A stretch of DNA of 64,000 nucleotides from Clostridium tunisiense TJ. GTDB taxonomy: Bacteria; Bacillota; Clostridia; Clostridiales; Clostridiaceae. Positions 17,823 to 26,002 of the stretch are shown here, piece by piece. Within the stretch, counting starts at the first letter, position 1. Each line of letters opens with the position of its first letter. Under the pieces are notes generated by a model. It was not told where the DNA came from. It worked only from the letters and a program-made list of their open reading frames with translations, and did no database searches. The stretch covers positions 62,001-126,000 of the forward strand of contig NZ_AMQH01000019.1 in assembly GCF_000300195.1 (NCBI RefSeq). The letters are read 5' to 3'. A program made the translations under genes and the position numbers.

Positions 17823-19697
17823 ATGCTTCGCAACAAACAAGAATTAATTGAACTTTCAAATTTATATAGTAACAGTTTAAAAATGCAAACTAAGAAAATT
17901 CTTATATGTGCAGGTACAGGTTGTGTAGCTGGTGGTGCTTTAGACATATATGATGAATTTTTAAGAATAATGAATGAAAAAGGTATAAAATGTGACGTAA
18001 GTCTTGAAAAAGAGCCACATGATGAATCTGTAGGAATGAAAAAGAGTGGATGTCACGGATTTTGTGAAATGGGACCATTGGTAAGAATTGAACCTTGGGG
18101 ATATTTATATATAAAAGTTAAACCAGAAGACTGTGAAGAAATTATAGAAAAAACCATAATGAATGATCAGTGTGTTGAAAGACTTGCTTACAAAAAAGAT
18201 GGTGAAATACATAGGAAACAAGAGGAAATTCCTTTCTATAAAAAGCAAACTAGACTTGCTTTAGAGCATTGTGGACATATTGATGCTACTTCTATAGAAG
18301 AATATTTAGCAGTAGGCGGATATAAAGCACTTGAAAAAGCTTTATTTGAAATGGAATCAGATGAAATTGTTAAACAAATAGAAGAGTCAAACTTAAGAGG
18401 ACGTGGAGGCGGTGGCTTCTTAGCAGGGCGTAAGTGGTCTCAAGTTAAACGTCAACAAGAAAAGACTAAGTATGTAGTTTGTAATGGAGACGAAGGTGAC
18501 CCAGGTGCTTTCATGGATAGAAGTATCATGGAAGGTGACCCACATAGAGTAATTGAAGGAATGATGATTGCAGGTATAGCCTGTGGTGCACAAGAAGGTT
18601 ATATTTACGTTCGTGCTGAGTATCCACTTGCAGTTAGCAGACTTAATAATGCAATTAAGCAAGCAAGAGAATATGGAATACTTGGAGAAAATATACTTGG
18701 AACTAACTTCAGTTTTGATTTAAAGATTAATAGAGGTGCTGGTGCCTTTGTGTGTGGTGAGGGAAGTGCTCTTACAGCTTCTATCGAAGGAAAAAGAGGT
18801 ATGCCAAGGGTTAAGCCGCCAAGAACTGTTGAACAAGGTTTATTTGGAAAACCAACAGTACTTAACAATGTAGAAACCTTTGCTAACGTTCCATCAGTAA
18901 TTATAAATGGAGCAGAGTGGTATAGAGGAATTGGACCAGAAAAGAGCCCAGGAACAAAGGCATTTGCATTAACTGGAAACATTGAAAATACGGGGCTTAT
19001 TGAAGTACCAATGGGTACAACATTAAGAGAGATAATTTTTGATATTGGTGGAGGAATGCGTGGAGGTACAGAATTTAAGGCTGTGCAAATAGGAGGTCCA
19101 TCAGGTGGATGTCTTACAAAAGAGCATTTAGATTTACCACTAGATTTTGACTCCCTTAAAAAAGCTGGAGCTATGATAGGTTCAGGTGGTCTTGTTGTTA
19201 TGGATGAGCATACTTGCATGGTAGAAGTAGCAAGATTCTTTATGAACTTTACACAAAATGAATCTTGTGGAAAATGTGTTCCTTGCCGTGAAGGTACAAA
19301 GAGAATGCTTGAAATTCTAGAGAGAATTGTAGCAGGACAAGGGGTATTAGAAGATATAGATATGCTTTTAGAACTTGCAGATACAATTTCTTCAACAGCA
19401 CTATGCGGACTTGGAAAAACAGCTGCATTCCCAGTAGTAAGTACTATTAAAAACTTCCGTGAGGAGTATATAACTCATATTGTGGATAAGAAATGTCCAT
19501 CAAAAACTTGTCAAAAGCTTAAAACTATTTATATTGAAAAAGATGCTTGTAAAGGATGTACTAAGTGTTCAAGACTATGTCCTGTAGGTGCAATTTCAGG
19601 TAAAGTTAAAGAACCATTTGTGATAGATAAAGATAAGTGTATTAAATGTGGTGCTTGTATTGAATCTTGTGCCTTCAAAGCTATAAAGGAGGATTAA
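17823..19697 (+). CDS. hydB: NuoF-like FMN/NADH subunit of NADH-linked hydrogenase
   Basis: 624 residues. Order: N-terminal thioredoxin-like [2Fe-2S] domain (ICAGTGC at about 27-33, later SGCHGFCEMGP); NADH and FMN domain with GRGGGGFLAGRKW and CNGDEGDPGAFMDRS; SLBB region; SCGKCVPCREGTKRM for a [4Fe-4S] cluster; and a C-terminal two-cluster ferredoxin domain with CKGCTKCSRLCP and CIKCGACIESC. This is the HydB layout of trimeric hydrogenases that couple NADH and ferredoxin to H2. AAAGGAGGTAAAATAA precedes the ATG, and the ATG starts right after the stop of hydC. Confidence 0.95.
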   Translation: MLRNKQELIELSNLYSNSLKMQTKKILICAGTGCVAGGALDIYDEFLRIMNEKGIKCDVSLEKEPHDESVGMKKSGCHGFCEMGPLVRIEPWGYLYIKVKPEDCEEIIEKTIMNDQCVERLAYKKDGEIHRKQEEIPFYKKQTRLALEHCGHIDATSIEEYLAVGGYKALEKALFEMESDEIVKQIEESNLRGRGGGGFLAGRKWSQVKRQQEKTKYVVCNGDEGDPGAFMDRSIMEGDPHRVIEGMMIAGIACGAQEGYIYVRAEYPLAVSRLNNAIKQAREYGILGENILGTNFSFDLKINRGAGAFVCGEGSALTASIEGKRGMPRVKPPRTVEQGLFGKPTVLNNVETFANVPSVIINGAEWYRGIGPEKSPGTKAFALTGNIENTGLIEVPMGTTLREIIFDIGGGMRGGTEFKAVQIGGPSGGCLTKEHLDLPLDFDSLKKAGAMIGSGGLVVMDEHTCMVEVARFFMNFTQNESCGKCVPCREGTKRMLEILERIVAGQGVLEDIDMLLELADTISSTALCGLGKTAAFPVVSTIKNFREEYITHIVDKKCPSKTCQKLKTIYIEKDACKGCTKCSRLCPVGAISGKVKEPFVIDKDKCIKCGACIESCAFKAIKED

Positions 19698-19701
19698 CAG
19701 A

Positions 19702-21390
19702 ATGAACGGACAGTTTATGCTTATAGATAACATGCCTGTTGAGATAAATGGAGAAAAAAATGTACTTGAATTAGTAAGAAAAGCAGGTATAGATTTACCT
19801 ACCTTCTGCTATTACTCAGAGCTTTCAGTTTATGGAGCATGCCGTATGTGTATGGTAGAAAACAAGTGGGGAGAAATTGAAGCTGCTTGTTCTACACCAC
19901 CTAAAGCTGGTATGGAAGTATATACAAACACTCCAAGACTAAGAAAATATAGAAAAATGATTCTTGAGCTACTTCTTTCACACCATTGTAGAGATTGTAC
20001 AACTTGTGAAAAGAATGGTTATTGTAAGCTTCAAGATCTAGCACAACGTTTTGGAATTAAAGAAATAAGATTCAACAATACTTCTGAAGAACCAGCATTA
20101 GACAAATCTTCAGTAAGCATAGTAAGAGATAAAAGTAAGTGCATACTATGTGGTGACTGTGTAAGAATGTGTGATGAAGTTCAAAATGTTGGAGCTATCG
20201 ATTTTGTTGGAAGGGGTTCAGAAATGACTGTAAGCACAGCATATGATGAGCCATTAGCAGAATCAAATTGTGTTGGTTGTGGTCAATGTGCTGCAGTATG
20301 TCCAACAGGTGCTCTTGTAATTAAAAATGACACTTCAAAATTATGGAAAGAGCTAAGTGATAAAGATACAAAGGTAGTTGTACAAATTGCTCCAGCAGTA
20401 AGAGTTGGAATAAGCAAGGAACTAGGCTGCAAAGATGGAGAAAATGTAATGGGTAAAATCGTTGGAGCACTTAGGAAAATGGGCTTTAATGCAGTGTTTG
20501 ACACATCTACAGGTGCTGATCTTACAGTGTTAGAAGAAACAGGAGAATTCCTAGCAAGACTTGAGAAAAATGAAAAGTTACCATTATTCACATCTTGCTG
20601 TCCAGCTTGGGTAAGCTATGCAGAAAATACTCACCCAGATTTATTAACTAATATTTCAACCTGCCGCTCACCAATGCAAATGTTCTCGTCTGTTTTAAAA
20701 GAGCACTATAAACATTCAAGTAAGAAAGTTGTAGTGGTAGCAATTATGCCATGTACAGCTAAAAAGTTTGAAGCTCAAAGAGATGAATTTAAGGAAGATG
20801 GAATTCCTTATGTAGATTATGTAATAACTACACAAGAACTTATCCAAATGATTAAAGAATCAGGAATTGTGTTCTCAGAGGTGGAGCCAGAAGCTGTTGA
20901 TATGCCATTTGGAGTTAGCAGTGGAGCTGGAGTTATCTTTGGAGTAACTGGAGGGGTTACAGAGGCTGTTATTCGTAGAGTAATGGACGACAAATCTACT
21001 CCTACTTTACGCAGCATTGCATTCAATGGTGTAAGAGGTATGGAAGGACTTAAGGAAGCAAGTATTACTGTTGAAGGCCGTGAACTAAAAATTGCAGTGG
21101 TAAGTGGACTTAAAAATGCAGATGATTTAGTACAAAGGATTAAAGCTGGAGAGGTACATTATGATTTCGTAGAAGTTATGGCATGTCCTGGTGGATGCGT
21201 TTCTGGTGCAGGACAACCGTTTACCATGAATGAAGGAAAAGCTAAACGTGGTGCGGGATTATATGAAGCTGATAGAATGAGCAGTATAAAACGTTCTGAG
21301 GAAAACCCAGTGATGATTTCTTTATACTCAGGATTATTAAAGGGAAGAGTTCATGATTTATTACACGTACACTATAAAGGAAGGGAGTAG
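19702..21390 (+). CDS. hydA: [FeFe] hydrogenase catalytic subunit
   Basis: 562 residues. N-terminal [2Fe-2S] domain (CYYSELSVYGACRMCMVE and a later Cys), the His-Cys3 cluster HHCRDCTTCEKNGYC, two [4Fe-4S] clusters CILCGDCVRMC and CVGCGQCAAVCP, then the H-cluster domain with the three signatures TSCCPAWV, MPCTAKKFE and EVMACPGGCVSGAG. All H-cluster cysteines are present. It lacks the extra C-terminal [2Fe-2S] extension of Thermotoga HydA. It starts 4 bases after hydB. With HydB and HydC it probably forms a complex using NADH, perhaps with reduced ferredoxin, for H2 turnover; whether it bifurcates cannot be decided from sequence alone. Confidence 0.96.
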   Translation: MNGQFMLIDNMPVEINGEKNVLELVRKAGIDLPTFCYYSELSVYGACRMCMVENKWGEIEAACSTPPKAGMEVYTNTPRLRKYRKMILELLLSHHCRDCTTCEKNGYCKLQDLAQRFGIKEIRFNNTSEEPALDKSSVSIVRDKSKCILCGDCVRMCDEVQNVGAIDFVGRGSEMTVSTAYDEPLAESNCVGCGQCAAVCPTGALVIKNDTSKLWKELSDKDTKVVVQIAPAVRVGISKELGCKDGENVMGKIVGALRKMGFNAVFDTSTGADLTVLEETGEFLARLEKNEKLPLFTSCCPAWVSYAENTHPDLLTNISTCRSPMQMFSSVLKEHYKHSSKKVVVVAIMPCTAKKFEAQRDEFKEDGIPYVDYVITTQELIQMIKESGIVFSEVEPEAVDMPFGVSSGAGVIFGVTGGVTEAVIRRVMDDKSTPTLRSIAFNGVRGMEGLKEASITVEGRELKIAVVSGLKNADDLVQRIKAGEVHYDFVEVMACPGGCVSGAGQPFTMNEGKAKRGAGLYEADRMSSIKRSEENPVMISLYSGLLKGRVHDLLHVHYKGRE

Positions 21391-21395
21391 ATTTT

Positions 21396-21641
21396 ATGGT
21401 AACTCTACGTATTTGCGTGGGAACATCCTGCCATATTAAAGGCTCTTACAATGTTATTAACACTTTTCAACAAGCCATTGAAGAGCATAAACTTTCAGAA
21501 AAAGTTAAGGTTGAGGCAGTATTTTGCTTAGGAAACTGTACTAATGGTGTATCTGTAAAAATAGATGATGGCGAAGTTCATAGTGTTTCAGGACTTAGTG
21601 CTAGAAAGTTTTTTGAAACAGAAGTAATAGCAAAGTTATAG
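21396..21641 (+). CDS. thioredoxin-like [2Fe-2S] protein at the end of the hydrogenase operon
   Basis: 81 residues: a minimal thioredoxin-like ferredoxin domain with CVGTSC near the start and CLGNC at about 50-54, giving the C-x4-C and C-x3-C pattern of NuoE-type [2Fe-2S] proteins. It starts 5 bases after hydA with AAGGGAG before the ATG, so it belongs to the operon. It may act as an extra electron-transfer subunit, or replace the C-terminal [2Fe-2S] domain that longer HydA proteins carry. That role is inference. A terminator follows at 21665-21703. Confidence 0.85.
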   Translation: MVTLRICVGTSCHIKGSYNVINTFQQAIEEHKLSEKVKVEAVFCLGNCTNGVSVKIDDGEVHSVSGLSARKFFETEVIAKL

Positions 21642-21664
21642 TGAGAATTTCTATTTAAGTATGT

Positions 21665-21703
21665 AAGACTGTTCACAATTATATTGTGGGCAGTCTTTAT
21701 TTA
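21665..21703 (+). terminator. terminator of the hydrogenase operon
   Basis: AAGACTG (21665-21671) pairs with CAGTCTT (21691-21697), with an inner CACAAT/ATTGTG stem, followed by T-rich sequence. Confidence 0.8.
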
Positions 21704-21819
21704 ACTTTCCGATTAAATTAAAATATTTTCTATTGCTTATATTAAGTACCATGGGTATGATTGAAGTATTAATAGTAAAATTAAGTGGTAAAGAATACAA
21801 TAAATTAAAGGTGGTTAAT

Positions 21820-22557
21820 ATGAGAAACTTAAGAATGGTAATTGAATTTGATGGAAGTAAATATAAAGGGTGGCAAAAACTAAAGGATAATGACTTAACA
21901 ATACAAAGCAAATTAGAAAATGTTTTGTCAAAAATGGCAGAAGAGAAAATTGAATTAATAGGTTGCGGAAAAACTGAAATAGGTGTGCATGCAGAAAACT
22001 ATATAGCTAATTTTCATACTAATTGCAGATACAGTGTAAATGCTATGCTAGATTATTTATATGAATTTTTGCCAGAAGACATTGTAGTAAAAGATATTGA
22101 AGAGGTAGATGAAAGATTTCATGCTAGATATAATAGAAAATCTTTAACTTATACATATACAATAAATAATAAAAGATTTAGAAGTGTGTTTAATAGAAAA
22201 TATTGTTATCATATTGATGAAAAGCTTGATTTAGAAGCAATGAGAAATGCATCAGAGTTTTTAGTGGGAACAAATGATTTTCAAAGCTTCACAACATTAA
22301 AACCTAACTCAAAATCTACTGTTAAAACTATTAATTACATAGATATACGTGAAAATCATGGTATAGTAGAGATAGAAACAAACGCAAATGATTTCCTATG
22401 GAATATGGCAAATAATATTATTGGATATCTTTTACAAGTTGGAATAGGAGAACTAAAAATAAAGGATGTGGAAAGAGTATTAAATAATAAGAAAAGACCA
22501 GAAAATGGTCCAATTGCACAAGGAAAGGGTCTATGTTTAAAAGAGGTTAGATATTAA
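21820..22557 (+). CDS. truA: TruA-like tRNA pseudouridine synthase with altered active site
   Basis: 245 residues from ATG 21820, which has AAAGGTGGT 5 bases upstream; the longer frame from 21733 has no ribosome binding site. TruA makes pseudouridine at positions 38-40 of tRNA anticodon stems. The fold is clear: RMVIEFDGSKYKGWQ at the N-terminus, GVHAENYIANF, RKSLTYTYTINN and the C-terminal LCLKEVRY. Two conserved sites are changed. The catalytic motif GRTDxGVHA reads GKTEIGVHA, so the invariant Asp is Glu53. The usual MVR/MIR segment near the C-terminus reads WNMANNIIG. It may be a divergent paralogue with lost or changed activity. No terminator separates it from hgcA. Confidence 0.8.
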   Translation: MRNLRMVIEFDGSKYKGWQKLKDNDLTIQSKLENVLSKMAEEKIELIGCGKTEIGVHAENYIANFHTNCRYSVNAMLDYLYEFLPEDIVVKDIEEVDERFHARYNRKSLTYTYTINNKRFRSVFNRKYCYHIDEKLDLEAMRNASEFLVGTNDFQSFTTLKPNSKSTVKTINYIDIRENHGIVEIETNANDFLWNMANNIIGYLLQVGIGELKIKDVERVLNNKKRPENGPIAQGKGLCLKEVRY

Positions 22558-22626
22558 TATTTTTATAAAGTTGTAATATGAACTAAGTTTTTAAATTTAT
22601 TAAAATTGAATAAAAGGAGAAAGACT

Positions 22627-23790
22627 ATGGAAAAGGATAAATTAATGGATAAGGCTTGCTGAACACCTAAGGAAATAACGTCCAGGATGGACTTAATGAT
22701 TAAAAGCGGTCAAGATGTTAATGAAGAATTCTATAGAGATATAACACCAATTACTGCTGAGTATTTAGATACTCCAATAGGAAGCATAAGTTCTATAAGT
22801 AGTGAACTTCTATATAAAGATAAGTTGGAACATTTTGGGGTTATGTGGGGATATAAAAGGAACAATTATATGATAAAACCAGGGATATATGCTATAGGAA
22901 ACCCAAAACCTAGCTCCCCTGTAATAGTATCCTGTAATTATAAACTTACCTTTGATATATTAAGAAAAGATTTAAAAAACGTAGATTGTTGGCTTTTAAT
23001 TCTTGAAACTAATGGAGTTAATGTATGGTGTGCCTCGGGGAAGGGAACCTTTGGTACGGAGGAACTTATCAGAAGAATAAGAAAAGTAAAGTTAGAGTCC
23101 CTAGTTAACCACAGGGTATTAATACTTCCTCAGTTAGGAGCATCTGGAGTAGATGTTTCAAAACTAAAAAAGGAAACGGGTTTTAGAGGGATGTTTGGGC
23201 CAATAAGAAGCGAGGATATTGAGGATTATATTAAGAATAAGTTCAAAGCATCGAAGGAAATGAGAAATGTGAAATTTACTATTAGTGATAGGGCGAAGCT
23301 TACACCTTTAAGTTTTGTACAGAATATTAAGTATTACTTTGTAGCTTTAGTAATAATTCTACTAATGAATGCTATTAGAGGCGCTGTATCTTTTGGAATT
23401 GGAGAACTAATAAAAATTACTATAATTCAGAGCATTCCAATGCTTCTAGCTACAGTAGTTGCTGCAATGATTTTTCCTATTGTACTACCAGTTATTCCTT
23501 TTAAATCTTTTGCATTAAAAGGTTTTGTGTTGTCTTTGGTTTTTTTAGGTATACTCAGTAGTATGAGCTATAATTTTATGATACAGAATAATATGTACTT
23601 CCTTGGGTATAGTCTGATTACTGTAGCGTTAGTTACTAATATATGCTTAAATTTCACAGGGAGTACAACCTATACTTCTTTCTCAGGTGTGGTAAAGGAA
23701 ACTTTATGGGCACTTCCAGCATGCATAGCTTTTGCCATAATAGGTGCAATTCTTATGATTATAAGCTTAGTGCAAGGGAGAGTGGTGTGA
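22627..23790 (+). CDS. hgcA: HgcA, corrinoid mercury-methylation protein, predicted selenoprotein (UGA at codon 12)
   Basis: 387 residues if the TGA at 22660-22662 is read as selenocysteine. HgcA donates a methyl group from its corrinoid to Hg(II). The hallmark cap-helix motif NVWCASGKGTFGT is at 132-144, with Cys135 as the cobalt-ligand candidate, inside a CdhD-like domain (MIKPGIYAIGNP, VSCNYKLTFD). Five membrane segments fill residues about 235-385, as in known HgcA. AAAGGAGA (22613-22620) sits 7 bases before ATG 22627, while ATG 22687, the first Met after the TGA, has no ribosome binding site. The TGA follows a Cys codon, giving a Cys-Sec pair at 11-12, and is followed by a hairpin at 22680-22692. 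The stop overlaps the hgcB start by one base. HgcA identity is firm; selenocysteine is strong inference. Confidence 0.9.
22680..22692 (+). promoter_or_regulatory. candidate bacterial SECIS hairpin in hgcA
   Basis: GTCC (22680-22683) pairs with GGAC (22689-22692) around loop AGGAT. The loop starts 21 bases after the TGA and has G at its second position, inside the 16-37 base window and loop rule described for bacterial SECIS elements. The stem is short (4 bp). The internal ATG 22687 lies in this hairpin. Confidence 0.55.
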
Positions 23791-24065
23791 TGAAGCAAAA
23801 ATATATTAAAAATGTAGTAACCCTTAAACTTGATATCGAAAAGTGTGTAGGCTGTGGACTCTGTGTTACGGTATGTCCCCACAATGTATTTGCTATAGAA
23901 AACAAAAAAGCAATAATAGTAAACAAAGATAATTGTATAGAGTGTGGTGGGTGTATGAATAATTGTGAGCCTAAAGCTATTACTGTTTCTCAAGGTGTAG
24001 GATGAGTTATGGCGGTTGTTAAAGGCATTCTCACTGGTAGTGGGAAAAATTCTAACTGTTGTTAA
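23790..24065 (+). CDS. hgcB: HgcB, mercury-methylation ferredoxin, predicted selenoprotein (UGA at codon 72)
   Basis: 91 residues when the TGA at 24003-24005 is read as selenocysteine; 71 if it is a stop. HgcB is the [4Fe-4S] ferredoxin that reduces and may load mercury on HgcA. Two cluster motifs are present: CVGCGLCVTVCP and CIECGGCMNNCEP. In known HgcB a further conserved Cys follows the second cluster in a GVGC context, and the protein ends with paired cysteines. Here the TGA falls exactly after GVG, and the frame then continues VMAVVKGILTGSGKNSNCC to TAA 24063-24065, restoring the Cys-Cys end. A SECIS-like hairpin is at 24028-24046. ATG 23790 overlaps the hgcA stop; AAGGGAG lies 9 bases upstream. 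Confidence 0.9.
24028..24046 (+). promoter_or_regulatory. candidate bacterial SECIS hairpin in hgcB
   Basis: TTCTCACT (24028-24035) pairs over 8 bp, with one G-U pair, with AGTGGGAA (24039-24046) around the loop GGT. The loop starts with G and begins 31 bases after the TGA, matching the rules known for bacterial SECIS elements. Confidence 0.75.
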
Positions 24066-24122
24066 TATTAGATAGTTTATTAGTTTTTATATGCGAAATG
24101 AAGCATAAAAGGAGAAGGTATA

Positions 24123-24848
24123 ATGAAATTTTATGAAGAAATATCAAAGTATTATGATTATATTTTCCCTACTGGGAAGGCACAAATTAAGTTTTTAAGT
24201 AAATTTATTGGGGAACCATCGAAAGATGTATTGGACATTGCTTGTGGAACTGGGGGATATTCTATAGAATTAGCAAAACTAGGTCACAAGCTAACAGCAG
24301 TGGATTTAGATGAAAAGATGATAGAAGAGCTAAAAAATAAAGCCGTTGAAGGAAACTTGCAAATAAATGCATTCTGCGAAAATATGCTAGAATTAAGTGA
24401 TAACATAAAGTCTCAATATGATTTAGCTTTCTGTATAGGGAATTCTTTGGTTCATTTAGATAGAGAAAAGGAAATTCAAAGCTTTTTAAAAGATATGAAA
24501 GTTCTGTTAAGGAAACGCGGAAAACTTGTAATTCAAATAATTAATTATGACAGAGTGTTATCTCAAAATATTACGTCACTTCCTACCATAGAAAATCAGG
24601 AAGTGGGATTAACCTTTCAACGTATCTATAAATATGATGAAAATTTAAATAAAGTTTTATTTAAAACTATTCTACAAGTAGAAGGACAGAAACTAGAAAA
24701 TGAAATTCCACTATATCCATTGTTATCTGAAGACCTGATAAAGATTTTAAATTCTGTTGGGTTTAAAGAAGTTAGCCTATATGGAGATTTTAAGGAGAAC
24801 AAATTCAACAAAGATGATTCATATGCTTTAGTTATTGTTGCATCATAA
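24123..24848 (+). CDS. class I SAM-dependent methyltransferase next to hgcAB
   Basis: 241 residues, soluble. A Rossmann-type methyltransferase: motif I VLDIACGTGGYSIELA at about 38-53, motif II acidic residue in LTAVDLDEKMI at about 59-69, and a motif IV-like LAFCIGNSLVHL. The N-terminal MKFYEEISKYYDYIFP is common in UbiE/BioC-like small-molecule methyltransferases. The substrate is not readable. AAAGGAGAAGG stands before ATG 24123, only 57 bases after the hgcB read-through stop, with no terminator between, so cotranscription is likely. A role with mercury or with HgcA maturation is open and is inference. The terminator is at 24866-24909. Confidence 0.85.
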   Translation: MKFYEEISKYYDYIFPTGKAQIKFLSKFIGEPSKDVLDIACGTGGYSIELAKLGHKLTAVDLDEKMIEELKNKAVEGNLQINAFCENMLELSDNIKSQYDLAFCIGNSLVHLDREKEIQSFLKDMKVLLRKRGKLVIQIINYDRVLSQNITSLPTIENQEVGLTFQRIYKYDENLNKVLFKTILQVEGQKLENEIPLYPLLSEDLIKILNSVGFKEVSLYGDFKENKFNKDDSYALVIVAS

Positions 24849-24865
24849 TAAGAAAATTAACAAAT

Positions 24866-24909
24866 AAAAAGCAGCTAAGTTATTAATTAAATAATTTAGC
24901 TGCTTTTTT
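24866..24909. terminator. bidirectional terminator between the methyltransferase and lipoprotein genes
   Basis: AAAAAGCAGCTAA (24866-24878) pairs with TTAGCTGCTTTTT (24896-24908); an inner TTATT/AATAA pairing extends it. T runs exist on both strands, which suits the convergent genes. Confidence 0.85.
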
Positions 24910-24938
24910 ATCTTTATAGCTTGTCTTAATAAGCTATA

Positions 24939-25517
24939 TTATTTTTTTATTTCTTGTTTTCCGCTTATTGAAGAAGTAGCATCCATTTTGAAGCCAGCTT
25001 TTGCTTCTTCATTTGCAAAGTAAACATTTCCTTCAATTTTAGCATCTACTAATTGGAAATCTTTAGTTTCAACATAAAGATCACCCTTGAAAGTTCCGCT
25101 TTGAATTCTAGCATTTGGGCTCTTTATAGTTAATTTTGGAGCTGTTAAAGTAAATCTATCTGTTACTTTTTTGTCAGCATCTTGAGTGTAAAGAGCTATT
25201 TTTCTTTGAATAACATCTTTACCATCTTTATCTTTTTTACCATTCTTGAATTCGCCATCTAATACTAGATCTTTAGTTGAAGTGATATCGTTTAATGAAG
25301 CGATAATCCAAGTTCCTTCTTTTCCTAAAGCTTTTTCAAATGCTTCAGTTTCCTTTACTATTGAAGCTGTTGTTACTACGTCAGCTTTCTTATCAGTAGC
25401 TGCAGGTTGAGTTTGTTGAGTAGCTGGTGCTGGTGTTTTAGCTTCTTCTTTAGCTCCACATCCAACAAGTACTGTAGTAGCCATTACTATAGATAATAAA
25501 ATAGCTTTTGCTTTCAT
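24939..25517 (-). CDS. secreted lipoprotein of unknown function
   Basis: 192 residues. Clear lipoprotein signal: MKAKAILLSIVMATTVLVGC, with the lipobox LVGC putting the lipidated Cys at residue 20. A Pro/Thr/Gln/Ala-rich linker follows to about residue 45. The mature domain has alternating short strands (TLTAPKLTIKSPNARIQSGT, GDLYVETKDFQLVDAKIEGN) that suggest a beta-helix-like right-handed fold such as in polymer-forming cytoskeletal (bactofilin-like) proteins. I do not recognise the family. SD GGGGGA is upstream on the minus strand. The promoter is at 25561-25588. Confidence 0.75.
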   Translation of the reverse strand: MKAKAILLSIVMATTVLVGCGAKEEAKTPAPATQQTQPAATDKKADVVTTASIVKETEAFEKALGKEGTWIIASLNDITSTKDLVLDGEFKNGKKDKDGKDVIQRKIALYTQDADKKVTDRFTLTAPKLTIKSPNARIQSGTFKGDLYVETKDFQLVDAKIEGNVYFANEEAKAGFKMDATSSISGKQEIKK

Positions 25518-25560
25518 GTTTTAAGTCCCCCTAAAAATATGTATTTTATTTCACAAGCTT

Positions 25561-25588
25561 AGTATAGCATAAATTTCACAAAAAACAA
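25561..25588 (-). promoter_or_regulatory. candidate promoter of the lipoprotein gene
   Basis: On the minus strand -35 TTGTTT (25583-25588), a 16-base spacer and -10 TATACT (25561-25566). The rest of the 485-base gap 25518-26002 is AT-rich; I see no gene in it. Confidence 0.55.
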
Positions 25589-26002
25589 TAACAAAATTAA
25601 AGAATTTTACATAAAAGAGGTTTATGTAAAATTTGTAAATTATATATATGTATAAACCATAGATAAATTGTCATAAATTCTGTAAAATTAATAAAGTGTA
25701 AATTTGGTTATAGATATATAGAATTAAAGTTTTTCCTTGATTAACAGTTGTTTCAGTATGGTATAATAAAGGAATTAGAAAACAGAAAAATGATGAATAA
25801 TCTATTGTGACTTATTGGTTTAAATTGAGCTACATTTATAAATTCAAAATAATTTTATATAGTATTATTAAAACAGAACTAAATAAAACTTTGACAATAA
25901 ATGTTGGGTTTTTATAAAGATTTAATAAAAATGATAATGAGGCTTTTCACACAATAGATAAAATGATATGTAAAAATTCATGTGGTTTATTAAGGAGAAT
26001 GT

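Noticed and set aside
18605-19219. Long minus-strand ORF of 204 codons inside hydB
   Set aside because: It is the antisense shadow of a conserved coding region with strong codon bias, and no ribosome binding site or domain supports it.
22687-22700. ATG 22687 as true start of HgcA
   Set aside because: No ribosome binding site is present, the codon is inside a hairpin, and the upstream in-frame region has its own good ribosome binding site.
23643-23789. Longer frame upstream of HgcB
   Set aside because: It lies inside the end of hgcA in another frame; the overlapping ATG 23790 with ribosome binding site is the real start.
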